The position numbers and the translations under genes are program-made. The notes beneath the pieces are model-generated. The model saw only the letters and a list, made by a program, of their open reading frames with translations, had not been told where the DNA came from and searched no databases. From positions 62,001 through 126,000 of the forward strand of contig NZ_JAWLJU010000002.1 of assembly GCF_037120705.1 (NCBI RefSeq): 64,000 nucleotides of DNA. The letters are read 5' to 3'. This DNA comes from Pseudoalteromonas sp. UG3-2 (GTDB lineage: Bacteria; Pseudomonadota; Gammaproteobacteria; Enterobacterales; Alteromonadaceae). Below, one piece after another: positions 17,060 to 25,375 of the stretch. Numbering within the stretch: the first letter of the stretch is position 1; every line of letters begins with the position of its first letter.

Positions 17060-17878
17060 ATGGCATTAACAGTAAATACAAATGTAGCTTCACTCAATTC
17101 ACAACGTAGTTTGGCAAACTCAACAAATGAGTTAGGTACATCATTCCAGCGTTTGTCTTCAGGCTTACGGGTAAATAGTGCAAAAGATGATGCCGCAGGG
17201 TTACAAATAGGCACCCGCTTAGCCACACAAGAGAATGGTTTAAATCAAGCGGCACGTAATGCGAATGATGGCATCTCTATTGCCCAAACTGCCGAAGGTG
17301 CATTAGAAGAAACAACTAATATGTTACAACGCATGCGTGTACTAGCAATTCAATCTGCTAATGGTTCAAATAGTGCAGACGACCGTGCTGCGCTACAAAA
17401 AGAGTTTGCTCAGTTAAATGAAGAGATCACACGTGTTGCTGATACAACTACATTCGGTGGTGTGAACGTATTAGACGGTAGTTATGCTGAAAATTTCCAA
17501 GTAGGTGCAGATGCAAACCAAGTCATCAGTGTTCAGATAACTACCGCTATGGACTCGACAGGTTTATCAACAGGTACTTTGAGTATTGATACTGAGGCTA
17601 ATGCGCAAGCTGCAATCACAGCGCTTGATGCTTCATTAAAAACGGTAAATGATGTTCGTGCAGATCTTGGTGCGAAACAAAACCGGTTTAGCTCCACAAT
17701 TCGAAACTTAACGAATGTATCAGAGAATGTTGCAGCATCACGTTCACGTATCATGGATGCTGACTTCGCTAAAGAAAGTGCGAACCTTGCCCGTAACCAG
17801 GTACTGCAGCAAGCATCAAGTTCAATGCTTGCTCAAGCCAATCAACAGCCACAAATAGCCCTATCGTTGTTACAATAA
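17060..17878 (+). CDS. Flagellin 1 (sigma54-type, FlaA-like)
   Basis: Major filament subunit, exported and polymerised under the FliD cap. The 272-aa product has the classical flagellin ends: [55 protein letters not shown] and C-terminal [44 protein letters not shown]. The variable middle is short, so the filament has little outer-domain mass. It has its own sigma54 promoter and a strong terminator; this resembles Vibrio FlaA, the sigma54-dependent flagellin essential for filament formation. Nucleotides 17435-17556 are almost identical to the next gene. It is a likely target of the Maf/pseudaminic acid system. Confidence 0.95.
   Translation: MALTVNTNVASLNSQRSLANSTNELGTSFQRLSSGLRVNSAKDDAAGLQIGTRLATQENGLNQAARNANDGISIAQTAEGALEETTNMLQRMRVLAIQSANGSNSADDRAALQKEFAQLNEEITRVADTTTFGGVNVLDGSYAENFQVGADANQVISVQITTAMDSTGLSTGTLSIDTEANAQAAITALDASLKTVNDVRADLGAKQNRFSSTIRNLTNVSENVAASRSRIMDADFAKESANLARNQVLQQASSSMLAQANQQPQIALSLLQ
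17435..17556 (+). repeat. Flagellin 1 copy of a shared 122-nt tract
   Basis: This stretch matches 18454-18575 (offset 1019) at all but one base (A17500 versus G18519) in my by-eye comparison, while the sequence on both sides differs at many silent sites. That pattern suggests recent gene conversion. Confidence 0.85.
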
Positions 17879-17891
17879 TTTTTATAGTAGT

Positions 17892-17930
17892 AAAGTTAAA
17901 AGCCAGAACAATGTTCTGGCTTTTAACTTT
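17892..17930 (+). terminator. Terminator after the first flagellin
   Basis: A perfect 18-bp stem (17892-17909 with 17913-17930) with a 3-nt AAT loop. The 3' arm ends in Ts and two more follow. It isolates the first flagellin from the second. Confidence 0.9.
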
Positions 17931-17968
17931 TTGAGTTTTAATAAAAAATAATTTTTTATAAAAAAAGC

Positions 17969-17995
17969 TAAAGTAACGTTATGAAGCGCCGATAA
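17969..17995 (+). promoter_or_regulatory. Sigma28 promoter for the second flagellin
   Basis: TAAA (17969-17972), exactly 15 bases, then GCCGATAA (17988-17995): a perfect FliA consensus, 83 bp before the gene. Confidence 0.94.
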
Positions 17996-18009
17996 CTTAA
18001 CTGTAGGCA

Positions 18010-18050
18010 GGAATCACTGAAGCTAATTACAAACTGTAAGGCTTGATTCC
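18010..18050 (+). other. 5'-UTR hairpin of the second flagellin mRNA
   Basis: GGAATCA (18010-18016) pairs with TGATTCC (18044-18050), with an inner AAGC (18020-18023)/GCTT (18041-18044) alternative. It sits between the sigma28 promoter and the ribosome-binding site AGGAGG. Confidence 0.55.
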
Positions 18051-18078
18051 CATCTAGTTAAATTATTAGGAGGCTATC

Positions 18079-18894
18079 ATGGCTTTAAGTGTAAATACCA
18101 ATGTAATGTCATTAAACTCACAGCGTAATCTGTCTAATTCAACAAATTCGCTTTCTACATCATATCAACGTTTATCTTCAGGCCTACGTGTTAACAGCGC
18201 AGCCGATGATGCGGCTGGCCTCCAAATAGGTTCGCGTTTAGAATCGCAAATGAAAGGCCTAGACCAAGCGGCACGTAACGCAAACGATGGTATCTCAATT
18301 GCACAAACAGCAGAAGGTGCTCTTGAAGAAACAACATCAATGATGCAACGCATGCGTGTTTTAGCAATTCAATCTGCCAATGGTTCAAATAGTGCAGACG
18401 ACCGTGCTGCGCTACAAAAAGAATTTGCTGAATTGAATAAAGAGATTGACCGCGTTGCTGATACAACTACATTCGGTGGTGTGAACGTATTAGACGGTAG
18501 TTATGCTGAAAATTTCCAGGTAGGTGCAGATGCAAACCAAGTCATCAGTGTTCAGATAACTACCGCTATGGACTCCACAGGATTGTCAACAACTGGTTTG
18601 AGTATTGGTACTGCAGCTACCGCCCAAGCAGCTATTACCGGTTTGGACGCTTCATTAAAAGCGGTAAATGATGTGCGTGCTGATTTAGGTGCGAAACAAA
18701 ACCGGTTTAGCTCTACAATTCGTAACCTGACTAATGTATCTGAAAATGTGGCAGCCTCACGTTCACGTATTATGGATGCCGATTTTGCGAAAGAAAGTGC
18801 CAGCCTTGCGCGTAACCAGGTACTACAGCAGGCGTCAAGCTCAATGCTTGCACAAGCTAATCAGCAACCACAAATTGCACTTTCTCTTTTATAA
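18079..18894 (+). CDS. Flagellin 2 (sigma28-type)
   Basis: A second filament subunit of 271 aa, very similar to the gene 200 bp upstream: [81 protein letters not shown] and [23 protein letters not shown]. It has an AGGAGG ribosome-binding site and a consensus FliA promoter, so it should be made only after hook completion. It follows a tandem duplication; the shared central tract (18454-18575) indicates later conversion between the copies. Confidence 0.95.
   Translation: MALSVNTNVMSLNSQRNLSNSTNSLSTSYQRLSSGLRVNSAADDAAGLQIGSRLESQMKGLDQAARNANDGISIAQTAEGALEETTSMMQRMRVLAIQSANGSNSADDRAALQKEFAELNKEIDRVADTTTFGGVNVLDGSYAENFQVGADANQVISVQITTAMDSTGLSTTGLSIGTAATAQAAITGLDASLKAVNDVRADLGAKQNRFSSTIRNLTNVSENVAASRSRIMDADFAKESASLARNQVLQQASSSMLAQANQQPQIALSLL
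18454..18575 (+). repeat. Flagellin 2 copy of a shared 122-nt tract
   Basis: Partner of 17435-17556, one mismatch seen in 122 nt. A second, shorter shared tract occurs around the GAKQNRFS codons in both genes. Confidence 0.85.
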
Positions 18895-18919
18895 TCTATA
18901 AATTTTAAACTAAAATTAG

Positions 18920-18962
18920 AAGGACTTGTGTACTGGTTTGGCTAGTGTACAGGTCCTTTTTT
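18920..18962 (+). terminator. Intrinsic terminator after the second flagellin
   Basis: AAGGACTTGTGTACT (18920-18934) pairs with AGTGTACAGGTCCTT (18944-18958) over 15 positions, three of them G-U, followed by Ts to 18962. Confidence 0.88.
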
Positions 18963-18980
18963 GGTTTTAGAGGTGTCAAA

Positions 18981-19382
18981 ATGGAAAACATTAATGCAAA
19001 TCTCAATAAAGACACATTTACTTCGTTGAATGCCAAAGATGCAGAGCATGATCAAGTTACTAAGCTATCTGAGCAGCAAGGTTCAACCCCTAAAATAACT
19101 AAATTAATTGATAAACAAGCTGAAGATAAAGGGGTGGAACAAAGCTTGCTTAGTTCTGTCGATAAACTAGAAACCCTAGCTCAGCTAAATTCAAAGCAAT
19201 TTAAGTTTCATATTGATGAGCAAACAAAATCTTCAGTGGTGGTTGTAACAGATAAAGAAACAAATGAGGTTATCAGGCAAATACCGAGTGAAGAAGTATT
19301 GGAACTTGCAAGTAAGATAGATGAACTTCAAGAGCAAATATTCGGGCAACCTTTAGGGGTTTTGTTTGATCAAAAAATTTGA
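18981..19382 (+). CDS. flaG: FlaG family flagellar protein
   Basis: FlaG-type proteins affect filament length; the biochemical role is unclear. The 133-aa product has a polar N-terminal half and the FlaG core KFHIDEQTKSSVVVVTDKETNEVIRQIPSEEVLELASKIDELQE. The ATG at 18981 is preceded by AGAGGT; an upstream in-frame start at 18945 lies inside the terminator stem and is rejected. It lies between flagellin and fliD, the usual place. Confidence 0.9.
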   Translation: MENINANLNKDTFTSLNAKDAEHDQVTKLSEQQGSTPKITKLIDKQAEDKGVEQSLLSSVDKLETLAQLNSKQFKFHIDEQTKSSVVVVTDKETNEVIRQIPSEEVLELASKIDELQEQIFGQPLGVLFDQKI

Positions 19383-19392
19383 GGAGTAAAGT

Positions 19393-20781
19393 ATGGCTAG
19401 CATAACTTCAGCGGGCGTTGGTTCTGGGCTTGATCTTGAATCGATTATTTCTGCAACTATTAATGCGGAGAGAACAGTAAAAGAAAGCCAGATCAATGAG
19501 CGTGAAATCAATTACACCACAGAATTATCAGGAGTTGGTTCGTTTAAGGCTGCCTTAGATACGTTTAACAAAGTTTTTGCAAAACTGGGTGATGCTGAAA
19601 CTTATAATTCGCGTAACGTTACATTCAGTAATGGTTTGGAGGAAACAGAGCAAGCGTTTGATGTTGAAGTTGGCAGTTCAATGCAATCGGGGGATTTTTC
19701 TGTTGAAGTTTTACAGCTTGCTAAAGGCTCTAAATTACAATCAGCTTCACTTGGTTCTTCGCAGGATACGGTTGGCGCCGGAAATTTGACATTCAATGCT
19801 GGGGATTCTGAATTTACGGTTGCTATTGAAGCCTCTGATACACTTGAAGACATACGAAATAAAATAAATAAAGCGAGTGAAAACTTTGGTGTTAGCGCGA
19901 ATATTGTTAATAGTGACAGTGGTGCTGTACTAACATTTAGTTCATCTATTTCGGGCGATGGTAACACTCTTTCAGTAACTTCTGATGATGACTCTTTAGC
20001 TAGTATTGCTACAAGCACACCTAGCGGTAGTTCGGGTTTAACTATTCAACAGCAAGCTCAAGATGCTAATGCGTTGATAAATGGGCAAGCGATTAGTAGC
20101 TCAACGAATGAACTAAAAGACAAAATTCAAGGCACTACTTTGACTCTTAAGTCAGTAACCACAGAAGCACAAGAATTTAGTGTATCTGTTGACCAAGATG
20201 TAGTGAAAGAAACGCTTAATGAATTTGTCGATGCTTATAATACTTTAAAAGGTAAACTGGACTCTCTTTCTAATTCATCATCGGGTTCACTTGCTTCTGA
20301 TAGTACTGTTAGAACTATGGAACAACAATTGCAGAGGATGTTTACTAATGAGTTAGGTGGTACTAATGATATTCAATCTCTGATGGAAATAGGTATAAGC
20401 TTTAACCGTGAGGGTGAAATGGAAATATCATCTATTGGTATAGGCTCAATGCAAAGCGGTGAAGAGTTATTAAATACCACAATTTCAGAAAAATACAGTG
20501 CATTACAAAGTTTTTTTAGTGACGATGATGGGCTGGTTCAAAAGGTTGATGGTTTAGTTGAACTTTACACAGGAAGCGGTGGTTCATTACTTAAAAGGGA
20601 GCAGGCTTTAAATGAGTCATTAGAGAAAGTTGAAACTGACCGTGAGGCGTTAAGTGAGCGCTTGGCAAACCTTGAAGCGTCACTAAGAAGCCAATATGCC
20701 GCTTTAGATAGTGTAATGGCACAGTATCAAACATCTAGCTCATATATTTCGAGTATTTTAACTAATACATCCCAAAGTTAG
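19393..20781 (+). CDS. fliD: Flagellar filament cap protein FliD (HAP2)
   Basis: FliD forms the cap at the filament tip that guides flagellin folding. The 462-aa product has the N-terminal SAGVGSGLDLESIISATINAERTVKESQI, a Ser/Asp-rich exposed middle and the C-terminal coiled coil (REALSERLANLEASLRSQYAALDSVMAQYQTSSSYISSIL). It is 10 bp after flaG and upstream of fliS. Confidence 0.94.
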   Translation: MASITSAGVGSGLDLESIISATINAERTVKESQINEREINYTTELSGVGSFKAALDTFNKVFAKLGDAETYNSRNVTFSNGLEETEQAFDVEVGSSMQSGDFSVEVLQLAKGSKLQSASLGSSQDTVGAGNLTFNAGDSEFTVAIEASDTLEDIRNKINKASENFGVSANIVNSDSGAVLTFSSSISGDGNTLSVTSDDDSLASIATSTPSGSSGLTIQQQAQDANALINGQAISSSTNELKDKIQGTTLTLKSVTTEAQEFSVSVDQDVVKETLNEFVDAYNTLKGKLDSLSNSSSGSLASDSTVRTMEQQLQRMFTNELGGTNDIQSLMEIGISFNREGEMEISSIGIGSMQSGEELLNTTISEKYSALQSFFSDDDGLVQKVDGLVELYTGSGGSLLKREQALNESLEKVETDREALSERLANLEASLRSQYAALDSVMAQYQTSSSYISSILTNTSQS

Positions 20782-20796
20782 ATAGAAGAGGTGAAA

Positions 20797-21216
20797 ATGA
20801 ATTTACGCGCAAACACTTATCAAAAAGCCCAAAAAGAGTTTTCTCTTACCGAGGCAGATCCGCACAAGGTTATTCAAATTTTGATGCGTGAATTTTTGAC
20901 TCAAGTTTATCAAGCAAAAGCGTTCATAGGTCGTTCAGAAATTGAAGCGAAAAATAATAGTATTAAGAAAGCGATAGGCATTATAGGAGGCTTAAAAGGA
21001 GGCTTGAATTTTGAACAAGGTGGAGAGATAGCTAGCAATCTAGATAATTTATATGATTATCTTGTGATTAGGTTGTCAGATGCAAATACACAAAACTCTA
21101 TTGAGATACTTGATGAAGTTTATGAGTTATTTTCGCCAATAAAAGAAGCTTGGGATGGTATTTCTGAAGAAGATAAACAAAAAGGCTTTGCACTTTTAGA
21201 ACAAAGTGGTTCGTAA
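20797..21216 (+). CDS. fliS: Flagellin export chaperone FliS
   Basis: FliS binds newly made flagellin C-termini and delivers them to the export apparatus. The 139-aa product has the family pattern: YQKAQKEFSLTEADPHKVIQILMREFLTQVYQAKAFI, then IGIIGGLKGGLNFEQGGEIASNLDNLYDYLVIRLSDAN. The ATG at 20797 has GAGG 5 nt upstream; the GTG two codons earlier overlaps that site. The fliT-like gene follows immediately after the stop. Confidence 0.93.
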   Translation: MNLRANTYQKAQKEFSLTEADPHKVIQILMREFLTQVYQAKAFIGRSEIEAKNNSIKKAIGIIGGLKGGLNFEQGGEIASNLDNLYDYLVIRLSDANTQNSIEILDEVYELFSPIKEAWDGISEEDKQKGFALLEQSGS

Positions 21217-21567
21217 GTGGACAAGCCTCTAGATGATAAAGCCTTGCAAATTACTAAGCGTTTAGAAGAGCTACTTAACACAGAGTACACTATGACGAAG
21301 GATGAAAACTATAGTGGCTTAGTAGAGGTGATAGAAAAGAAAAATAGCTTGCTTGGCGAGTTACTTTCGCTAACAAATGGACTTGATCAGCAAAGTAAAG
21401 CGTTTATTAATGCATTTATAACTAAACTGCAAGTAGAAACTGAAAAGCATCACACCATGTTAGGTGATGATAAATCAAAGTTGCAAGACTTACTAACTTC
21501 AATGCAGAAAAAGAAAAAGCACTTACAAGTATACTCAGATGTTATAAGGACAAGCGATAATGAATGA
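21217..21567 (+). CDS. FliT-like flagellar chaperone
   Basis: A 116-aa, highly charged, helical protein directly after fliS, starting at GTG adjacent to the fliS TAA. It has two or three predicted amphipathic helices (LEELLNTEYTMTKDENYSGLVEVIEKKNSLLGELLSL; FINAFITKLQVETEKHHTMLGDDKSKLQDLLTSMQKKKKHLQVYSDV). Size, helicity and position fit FliT-type chaperones (FliD binding), but FliT sequences diverge strongly, so this rests largely on context. It overlaps the glycosyltransferase gene by 8 nt. Confidence 0.7.
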   Translation: MDKPLDDKALQITKRLEELLNTEYTMTKDENYSGLVEVIEKKNSLLGELLSLTNGLDQQSKAFINAFITKLQVETEKHHTMLGDDKSKLQDLLTSMQKKKKHLQVYSDVIRTSDNE

Positions 21568-23626
21568 CCTAACTTTGGCTATAAATGAAAAGCTAAATGA
21601 GTTAGAACGCTACCAAGCATTTTTACAGTCACAGATTGAGAACCGCAAGAAGTATGGAGCAGCGTTAAAGGACTTTGTTCGACCTGATTTTGATTTAGAA
21701 AAAATGTTTCAATCTAATATGCAAGCTTTTGAGCACACCTATCCTGATATATACAATGCTTTTTTAAATTATCAGCTCAGTCGCTTCGAACTACATATGG
21801 ATGACGGTAACGTTAATATTTACGATACCGAAAAAAAAATGAGCTTATATAAGCAAGATGTTTATCAAGATTCGTATGTACAGTATCTCGGTTTTTGCGA
21901 TAAGCCCACTGTTTTAACTAATAAGTTTTCAGTGCGTGAAAAGTTAACTGATAGCTTTATTCATAGTCAATTTCTTAATGAACTTGCAATTAATTTAAAA
22001 GAGCAGAACGAGTTAAAAAAGCGTAATTATTTGCCTAAGGTTATACCAAGCTTAATGTTAATGGGCGTAGGGTCTGGTTACCATATCCAATCTTTTTTCA
22101 CTGATCACATAGTTAAAAAGCTTTATATTTACGAGCCACATAGTGATTTACTTTATTTGAGCTTATTTTTAACTGACTGGGCGACTATTTTTGAGCAATT
22201 AAATTCAAATAATACCGAATTGCATTTCAGTATTGGTGAATTTGACAGCGAGCTTGGAGTTAGTAAAGAAGTTGAGTCTGTTTTTAAAAAGTTTGGTCGC
22301 TTTTTCTCTGGGTATGCTTTTTTATATAAACATTACCATGATGACTATTTAGATCATGTTACTAAACAACTGTCAGTACAGTTTGTCGGTAATATTTTAG
22401 GGTTTGGCTTTTATGATGATGCGATTTTAAGTATAGAAAACTTTTCAAAAAATTTTAATGTGCCTTTTCTTAGGCCTGATAGTTTAGACGAGTTAAAGGA
22501 TGTACCCGTCTACTTAATTGCTAACGGCCCATCATTAGATAAAGACATTCAGTGGCTGATTGAACATCAAGATAACGCAGTTATTATTAGTTGTGGCACT
22601 GCACTGAGCGCTTTATACAAATATGGGTTAAAGCCAGATTTTCATTGTGAAATGGAGCGCTGTCAAGTAACCCATGATGTTTTGGCGTCTTTTTATGACG
22701 AAGAGTTTTTTAGTGGGATTACCTTACTTGCATTAAATACGGTATTACCTTCTGTTTTTGCTATGTTCGAAAATAAAGTACAAGGCGTAAAATGGGGAGA
22801 AGCAAGCACCAAGCTTTTTGTTCAAGGTCTTGGATTACAACAAAAACCTGCATTATTGGTAAACTGTAATCCGACCGTCAGCAACTGTGCACTAGCTTTT
22901 TGTGAAAAAATAGGTTTTACCGATATTACCTTATTTGGTGTTGATATGGGTTATAAGTCTGAGCAACACCACTCTAAAAACAGTGTATATTATAAAGGTG
23001 AGCAAGATTCAGGCTTATATAAACATAAAGCTAAATATAAACTAAAAGGTAATTTTGATAATGACTCTTTTGTAGAAACTGATGAGATATTTAAGTACTC
23101 TCATTCTGTACTTGAAAGGACATTAGCACAAAACCCGCATTTAAAGATAAAAAATTGCAGTGATGGTGCCTACGTTGAAGGCGCAAAGCCAACTCAGACC
23201 AACTCCTTAGTTAGTGCAGCAATAGAAAACAAAGCAGAACTGGTTTCACATATAGCTGACACTATTAAAAGCTCAGAAACTTATACTAGTGATGCTTTTG
23301 CAGCGCTTCATAATGATGTACCGTTGTTTTTAGATTTGTGTGATTTATTTATTGAGCAACTATCTAACCAACCGGCTTCTATTGATGCAGTATTAGATGT
23401 ATTAGATGATCAACTTCGTCGCCTTTCAAGTTTTAATAACACAACTATTAGTTATTTTGATGAGTTATTGCGCGGTACTATTTTACATACCCACTCTATG
23501 TTGGTTAACTCCTTGTATAGTCATGAACAAGAGAGCAAGGCGCTCGAAAACTATTGTCATAGCGCACAAACAGTTTGCAATTATTTGGAGGCGATAAAAG
23601 AAGATTATACTACTAGGTTTGGTTAA
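21560..23626 (+). CDS. Maf-type flagellin glycosyltransferase (motility-associated factor)
   Basis: Maf proteins transfer nonulosonic acids such as pseudaminic acid from CMP-sugar to Ser/Thr of flagellin in the cytoplasm. The 688-aa product has an N-terminal region resembling Maf (PKVIPSLMLMGVGSGYHIQSFFTDHIVKKLYIYEPHSDLLYLSLF) and a central DUF115/MptE-like Rossmann core (VPVYLIANGPSLDKDI, ISCGTALSALYKYGLKPDFHCEME, ITLFGVDMGY). The helical C-terminus may bind flagellin. It lies with the flagellins and faces the pse cluster, so donor, enzyme and acceptor are together. The start overlaps the preceding gene by 8 nt. Confidence 0.88.
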   Translation: MNDLTLAINEKLNELERYQAFLQSQIENRKKYGAALKDFVRPDFDLEKMFQSNMQAFEHTYPDIYNAFLNYQLSRFELHMDDGNVNIYDTEKKMSLYKQDVYQDSYVQYLGFCDKPTVLTNKFSVREKLTDSFIHSQFLNELAINLKEQNELKKRNYLPKVIPSLMLMGVGSGYHIQSFFTDHIVKKLYIYEPHSDLLYLSLFLTDWATIFEQLNSNNTELHFSIGEFDSELGVSKEVESVFKKFGRFFSGYAFLYKHYHDDYLDHVTKQLSVQFVGNILGFGFYDDAILSIENFSKNFNVPFLRPDSLDELKDVPVYLIANGPSLDKDIQWLIEHQDNAVIISCGTALSALYKYGLKPDFHCEMERCQVTHDVLASFYDEEFFSGITLLALNTVLPSVFAMFENKVQGVKWGEASTKLFVQGLGLQQKPALLVNCNPTVSNCALAFCEKIGFTDITLFGVDMGYKSEQHHSKNSVYYKGEQDSGLYKHKAKYKLKGNFDNDSFVETDEIFKYSHSVLERTLAQNPHLKIKNCSDGAYVEGAKPTQTNSLVSAAIENKAELVSHIADTIKSSETYTSDAFAALHNDVPLFLDLCDLFIEQLSNQPASIDAVLDVLDDQLRRLSSFNNTTISYFDELLRGTILHTHSMLVNSLYSHEQESKALENYCHSAQTVCNYLEAIKEDYTTRFG

Positions 23627-23641
23627 TAGCCTTATGAGTTA

Positions 23642-23673
23642 CACCTTAGGTGGTGCTGGCATCACCTAAGGTG
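23642..23673. terminator. Inverted repeat between convergent maf and pseI
   Basis: CACCTTAGGTG (23642-23652) and CACCTAAGGTG (23663-23673) are perfect complements over 11 bp with a 10-nt loop, in the 53-bp gap between converging genes. Probably a bidirectional terminator; no T-run. Confidence 0.65.
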
Positions 23674-23679
23674 GATGAA

Positions 23680-24732
23680 CTATTTCTTAGTTAGCTCTAA
23701 TGAAAGTGGCGTACCTTTCTTTATTGCTATTTTACTACGTTTTCCTATTACATCGTTTAAATACTTCGGTGCTAACCCGTAACCAGGCCTGATACTTCTT
23801 ACGTTCTCAGTGGTGAAGTATTCACCTTCTTCGATATCTTTAACCGCATAAAGTGAACGCCTGAAAACCATGTTTCCTTCTTCACTTTTTTTGCGTTGAT
23901 AATTTACTTTTCCAAGTGCTTGCCAGGCTATTTTGCTGTCTCTGCATAGTTGGGTTAACTCAGGCTCTTCGAGTGAAAAACTATCATCAGGGCCGCCGCC
24001 TTTCCTGTCTAGTGTTACATGTTTTTCAATTAAGCAAGCCCCTAATGCCACAGAGGTAATTGCCGTTGTATTGTCGATAGTGTGATCTGAAAGCCCAGTC
24101 AAAACGGCAAAACGTTTTGCCATATCAGGAATGGTAGATAAGTTATAATCTTCTGCAGGGGCGGGGTAGCCGCTAACGCAATGAAGTACAACTAATTCTT
24201 TACATCCCGCATTTTTTGCCGCATCTACAGCTTCGCGTATTTCTTTTTCATTGGCCATGCCAGTTGAAATAATCATCGGTTTGCCTGTTTTAGCAACGTA
24301 TTCGATAAGGGGTAAATCTATTGCCTCAAATGAAGCTATTTTATAAGCTGGAGTGCCTAATTCTTCAAGCATGTCGACTGCTGTATAGTCAAATGGCGAA
24401 CTAAAAATTGTGATGCCCAATTCGTTAGCTTTTTCAAAAAGCGGTTTATGCCACTCCCACGGCATATGTGCTTCGGTGTATAAATCGTATAAAGTGCGGC
24501 CGTTCCATAAGCCACCTTTAATTTTAAATTCTGGTTTGTCACAATTTATCGTCAGCGTATCCTGAGTGTAAGTTTGAATTTTTATCGCATCTGCACCACT
24601 ACGCTTGGCCATTTCTAAAATTTGCATTGCTCTTTTTATATCACCGTTATGATTTGCAGATAATTCAGCGATTATATAAGGAGGGAACTGAGGACCAACC
24701 TTTCTGCCTCCTATTGTAATGTACTCATTCAT
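23680..24732 (-). CDS. pseI: Pseudaminic acid synthase PseI
   Basis: PseI condenses 2,4-diacylamido-2,4,6-trideoxy-L-altrose with phosphoenolpyruvate to give pseudaminic acid. The 350-aa product has the NeuB/SpsE TIM-barrel (YIIAELSANHNGDIKRAMQILEMAKRSGADAIKIQTY; FSSPFDYTAVDMLEELGTPAYKIASFE; GLSDHT; EKHVTLDRKGGGPDDSFSLEP-like) and a C-terminal antifreeze-like SAF domain (VFRRSLYAVKDIEEGEYFTTENVRSIRPGYGL). SxFD and GGGPDDSF motifs favour PseI over NeuB. It is the last gene of the pse operon and overlaps the upstream gene by 8 nt. Confidence 0.93.
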   Translation of the reverse strand: MNEYITIGGRKVGPQFPPYIIAELSANHNGDIKRAMQILEMAKRSGADAIKIQTYTQDTLTINCDKPEFKIKGGLWNGRTLYDLYTEAHMPWEWHKPLFEKANELGITIFSSPFDYTAVDMLEELGTPAYKIASFEAIDLPLIEYVAKTGKPMIISTGMANEKEIREAVDAAKNAGCKELVVLHCVSGYPAPAEDYNLSTIPDMAKRFAVLTGLSDHTIDNTTAITSVALGACLIEKHVTLDRKGGGPDDSFSLEEPELTQLCRDSKIAWQALGKVNYQRKKSEEGNMVFRRSLYAVKDIEEGEYFTTENVRSIRPGYGLAPKYLNDVIGKRSKIAIKKGTPLSLELTKK

Positions 24733-25375
24733 CAGAACATTTCTCTATTTTAACGTTATATTTGCAGCCACGAATGTAAAAAAAAGCGGGGAATCTATTT
24801 GGGTCGCATACTCTTAGGAGATCAAACTGTGATTCAAGAGATTTTGAGATATCGAGCTCACTGTCTTTTGCAGTACGTTTTGGTAAATAATTGGCTGCGC
24901 TACTATTTTGCAATGTTGGTGTGACGCAACCAAGGTTTTTACATGCCCAAGATATTAATTGAAGCTCGCTACTAAAGAGTTTTTCATTAATTTCGTCGTA
25001 CAGCTCAGTACCATTAAGTTTAATTTTTGTTTTTTTCCATACCCGCCCCGTATCAATTTTATCCTCAGCTTCTAGTAAAGATAGAGTAATATCATTTTCT
25101 CCGTTAAGAATTGACCAGATATGTGGACTCCACCCTCTATTTTTAGGTAGGTCGCTTGCGTGTAACACTAGGCTGTATTGAAACATCTTTCTGTGCTCTT
25201 TTGTGACAATTTCAGAGCAAGAAACTAAAAAAAGCAGGTCCCCTTCGCTGGTTATATCAGCTAAGCGCGTGAGCAAGTTAATAACATATTGATGCTCATT
25301 TTCTGTTTTCCACTTATGCAGCCACCTAAATACAGGATGATTTTCATCTGAGCAGACTAATGTAACCTTCAGCAT
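24725..25375 (-). CDS. Formyltransferase-like protein in the pse operon
   Basis: A 216-aa protein with a formyl-transferase-type core: LVLHASDLPKNRGWSPHIWSILNG (about residues 69-92), then a KIDTGRVW segment corresponding to the LDTG motif of methionyl-tRNA and sugar formyltransferases. The His and Asp of the usual Asn-His-Asp triad are visible, but the Asn position (N-x-H) is Val. It lies between pseG and pseI, overlapping both, where campylobacters have the PseH acetyltransferase elsewhere in the pathway. I infer that it may formylate the 4-amino group of the altrose precursor, giving a 7-formamido sugar. A role as an acyltransferase of another kind is possible. Confidence 0.7.
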   Translation of the reverse strand: MLKVTLVCSDENHPVFRWLHKWKTENEHQYVINLLTRLADITSEGDLLFLVSCSEIVTKEHRKMFQYSLVLHASDLPKNRGWSPHIWSILNGENDITLSLLEAEDKIDTGRVWKKTKIKLNGTELYDEINEKLFSSELQLISWACKNLGCVTPTLQNSSAANYLPKRTAKDSELDISKSLESQFDLLRVCDPNRFPAFFYIRGCKYNVKIEKCSDE

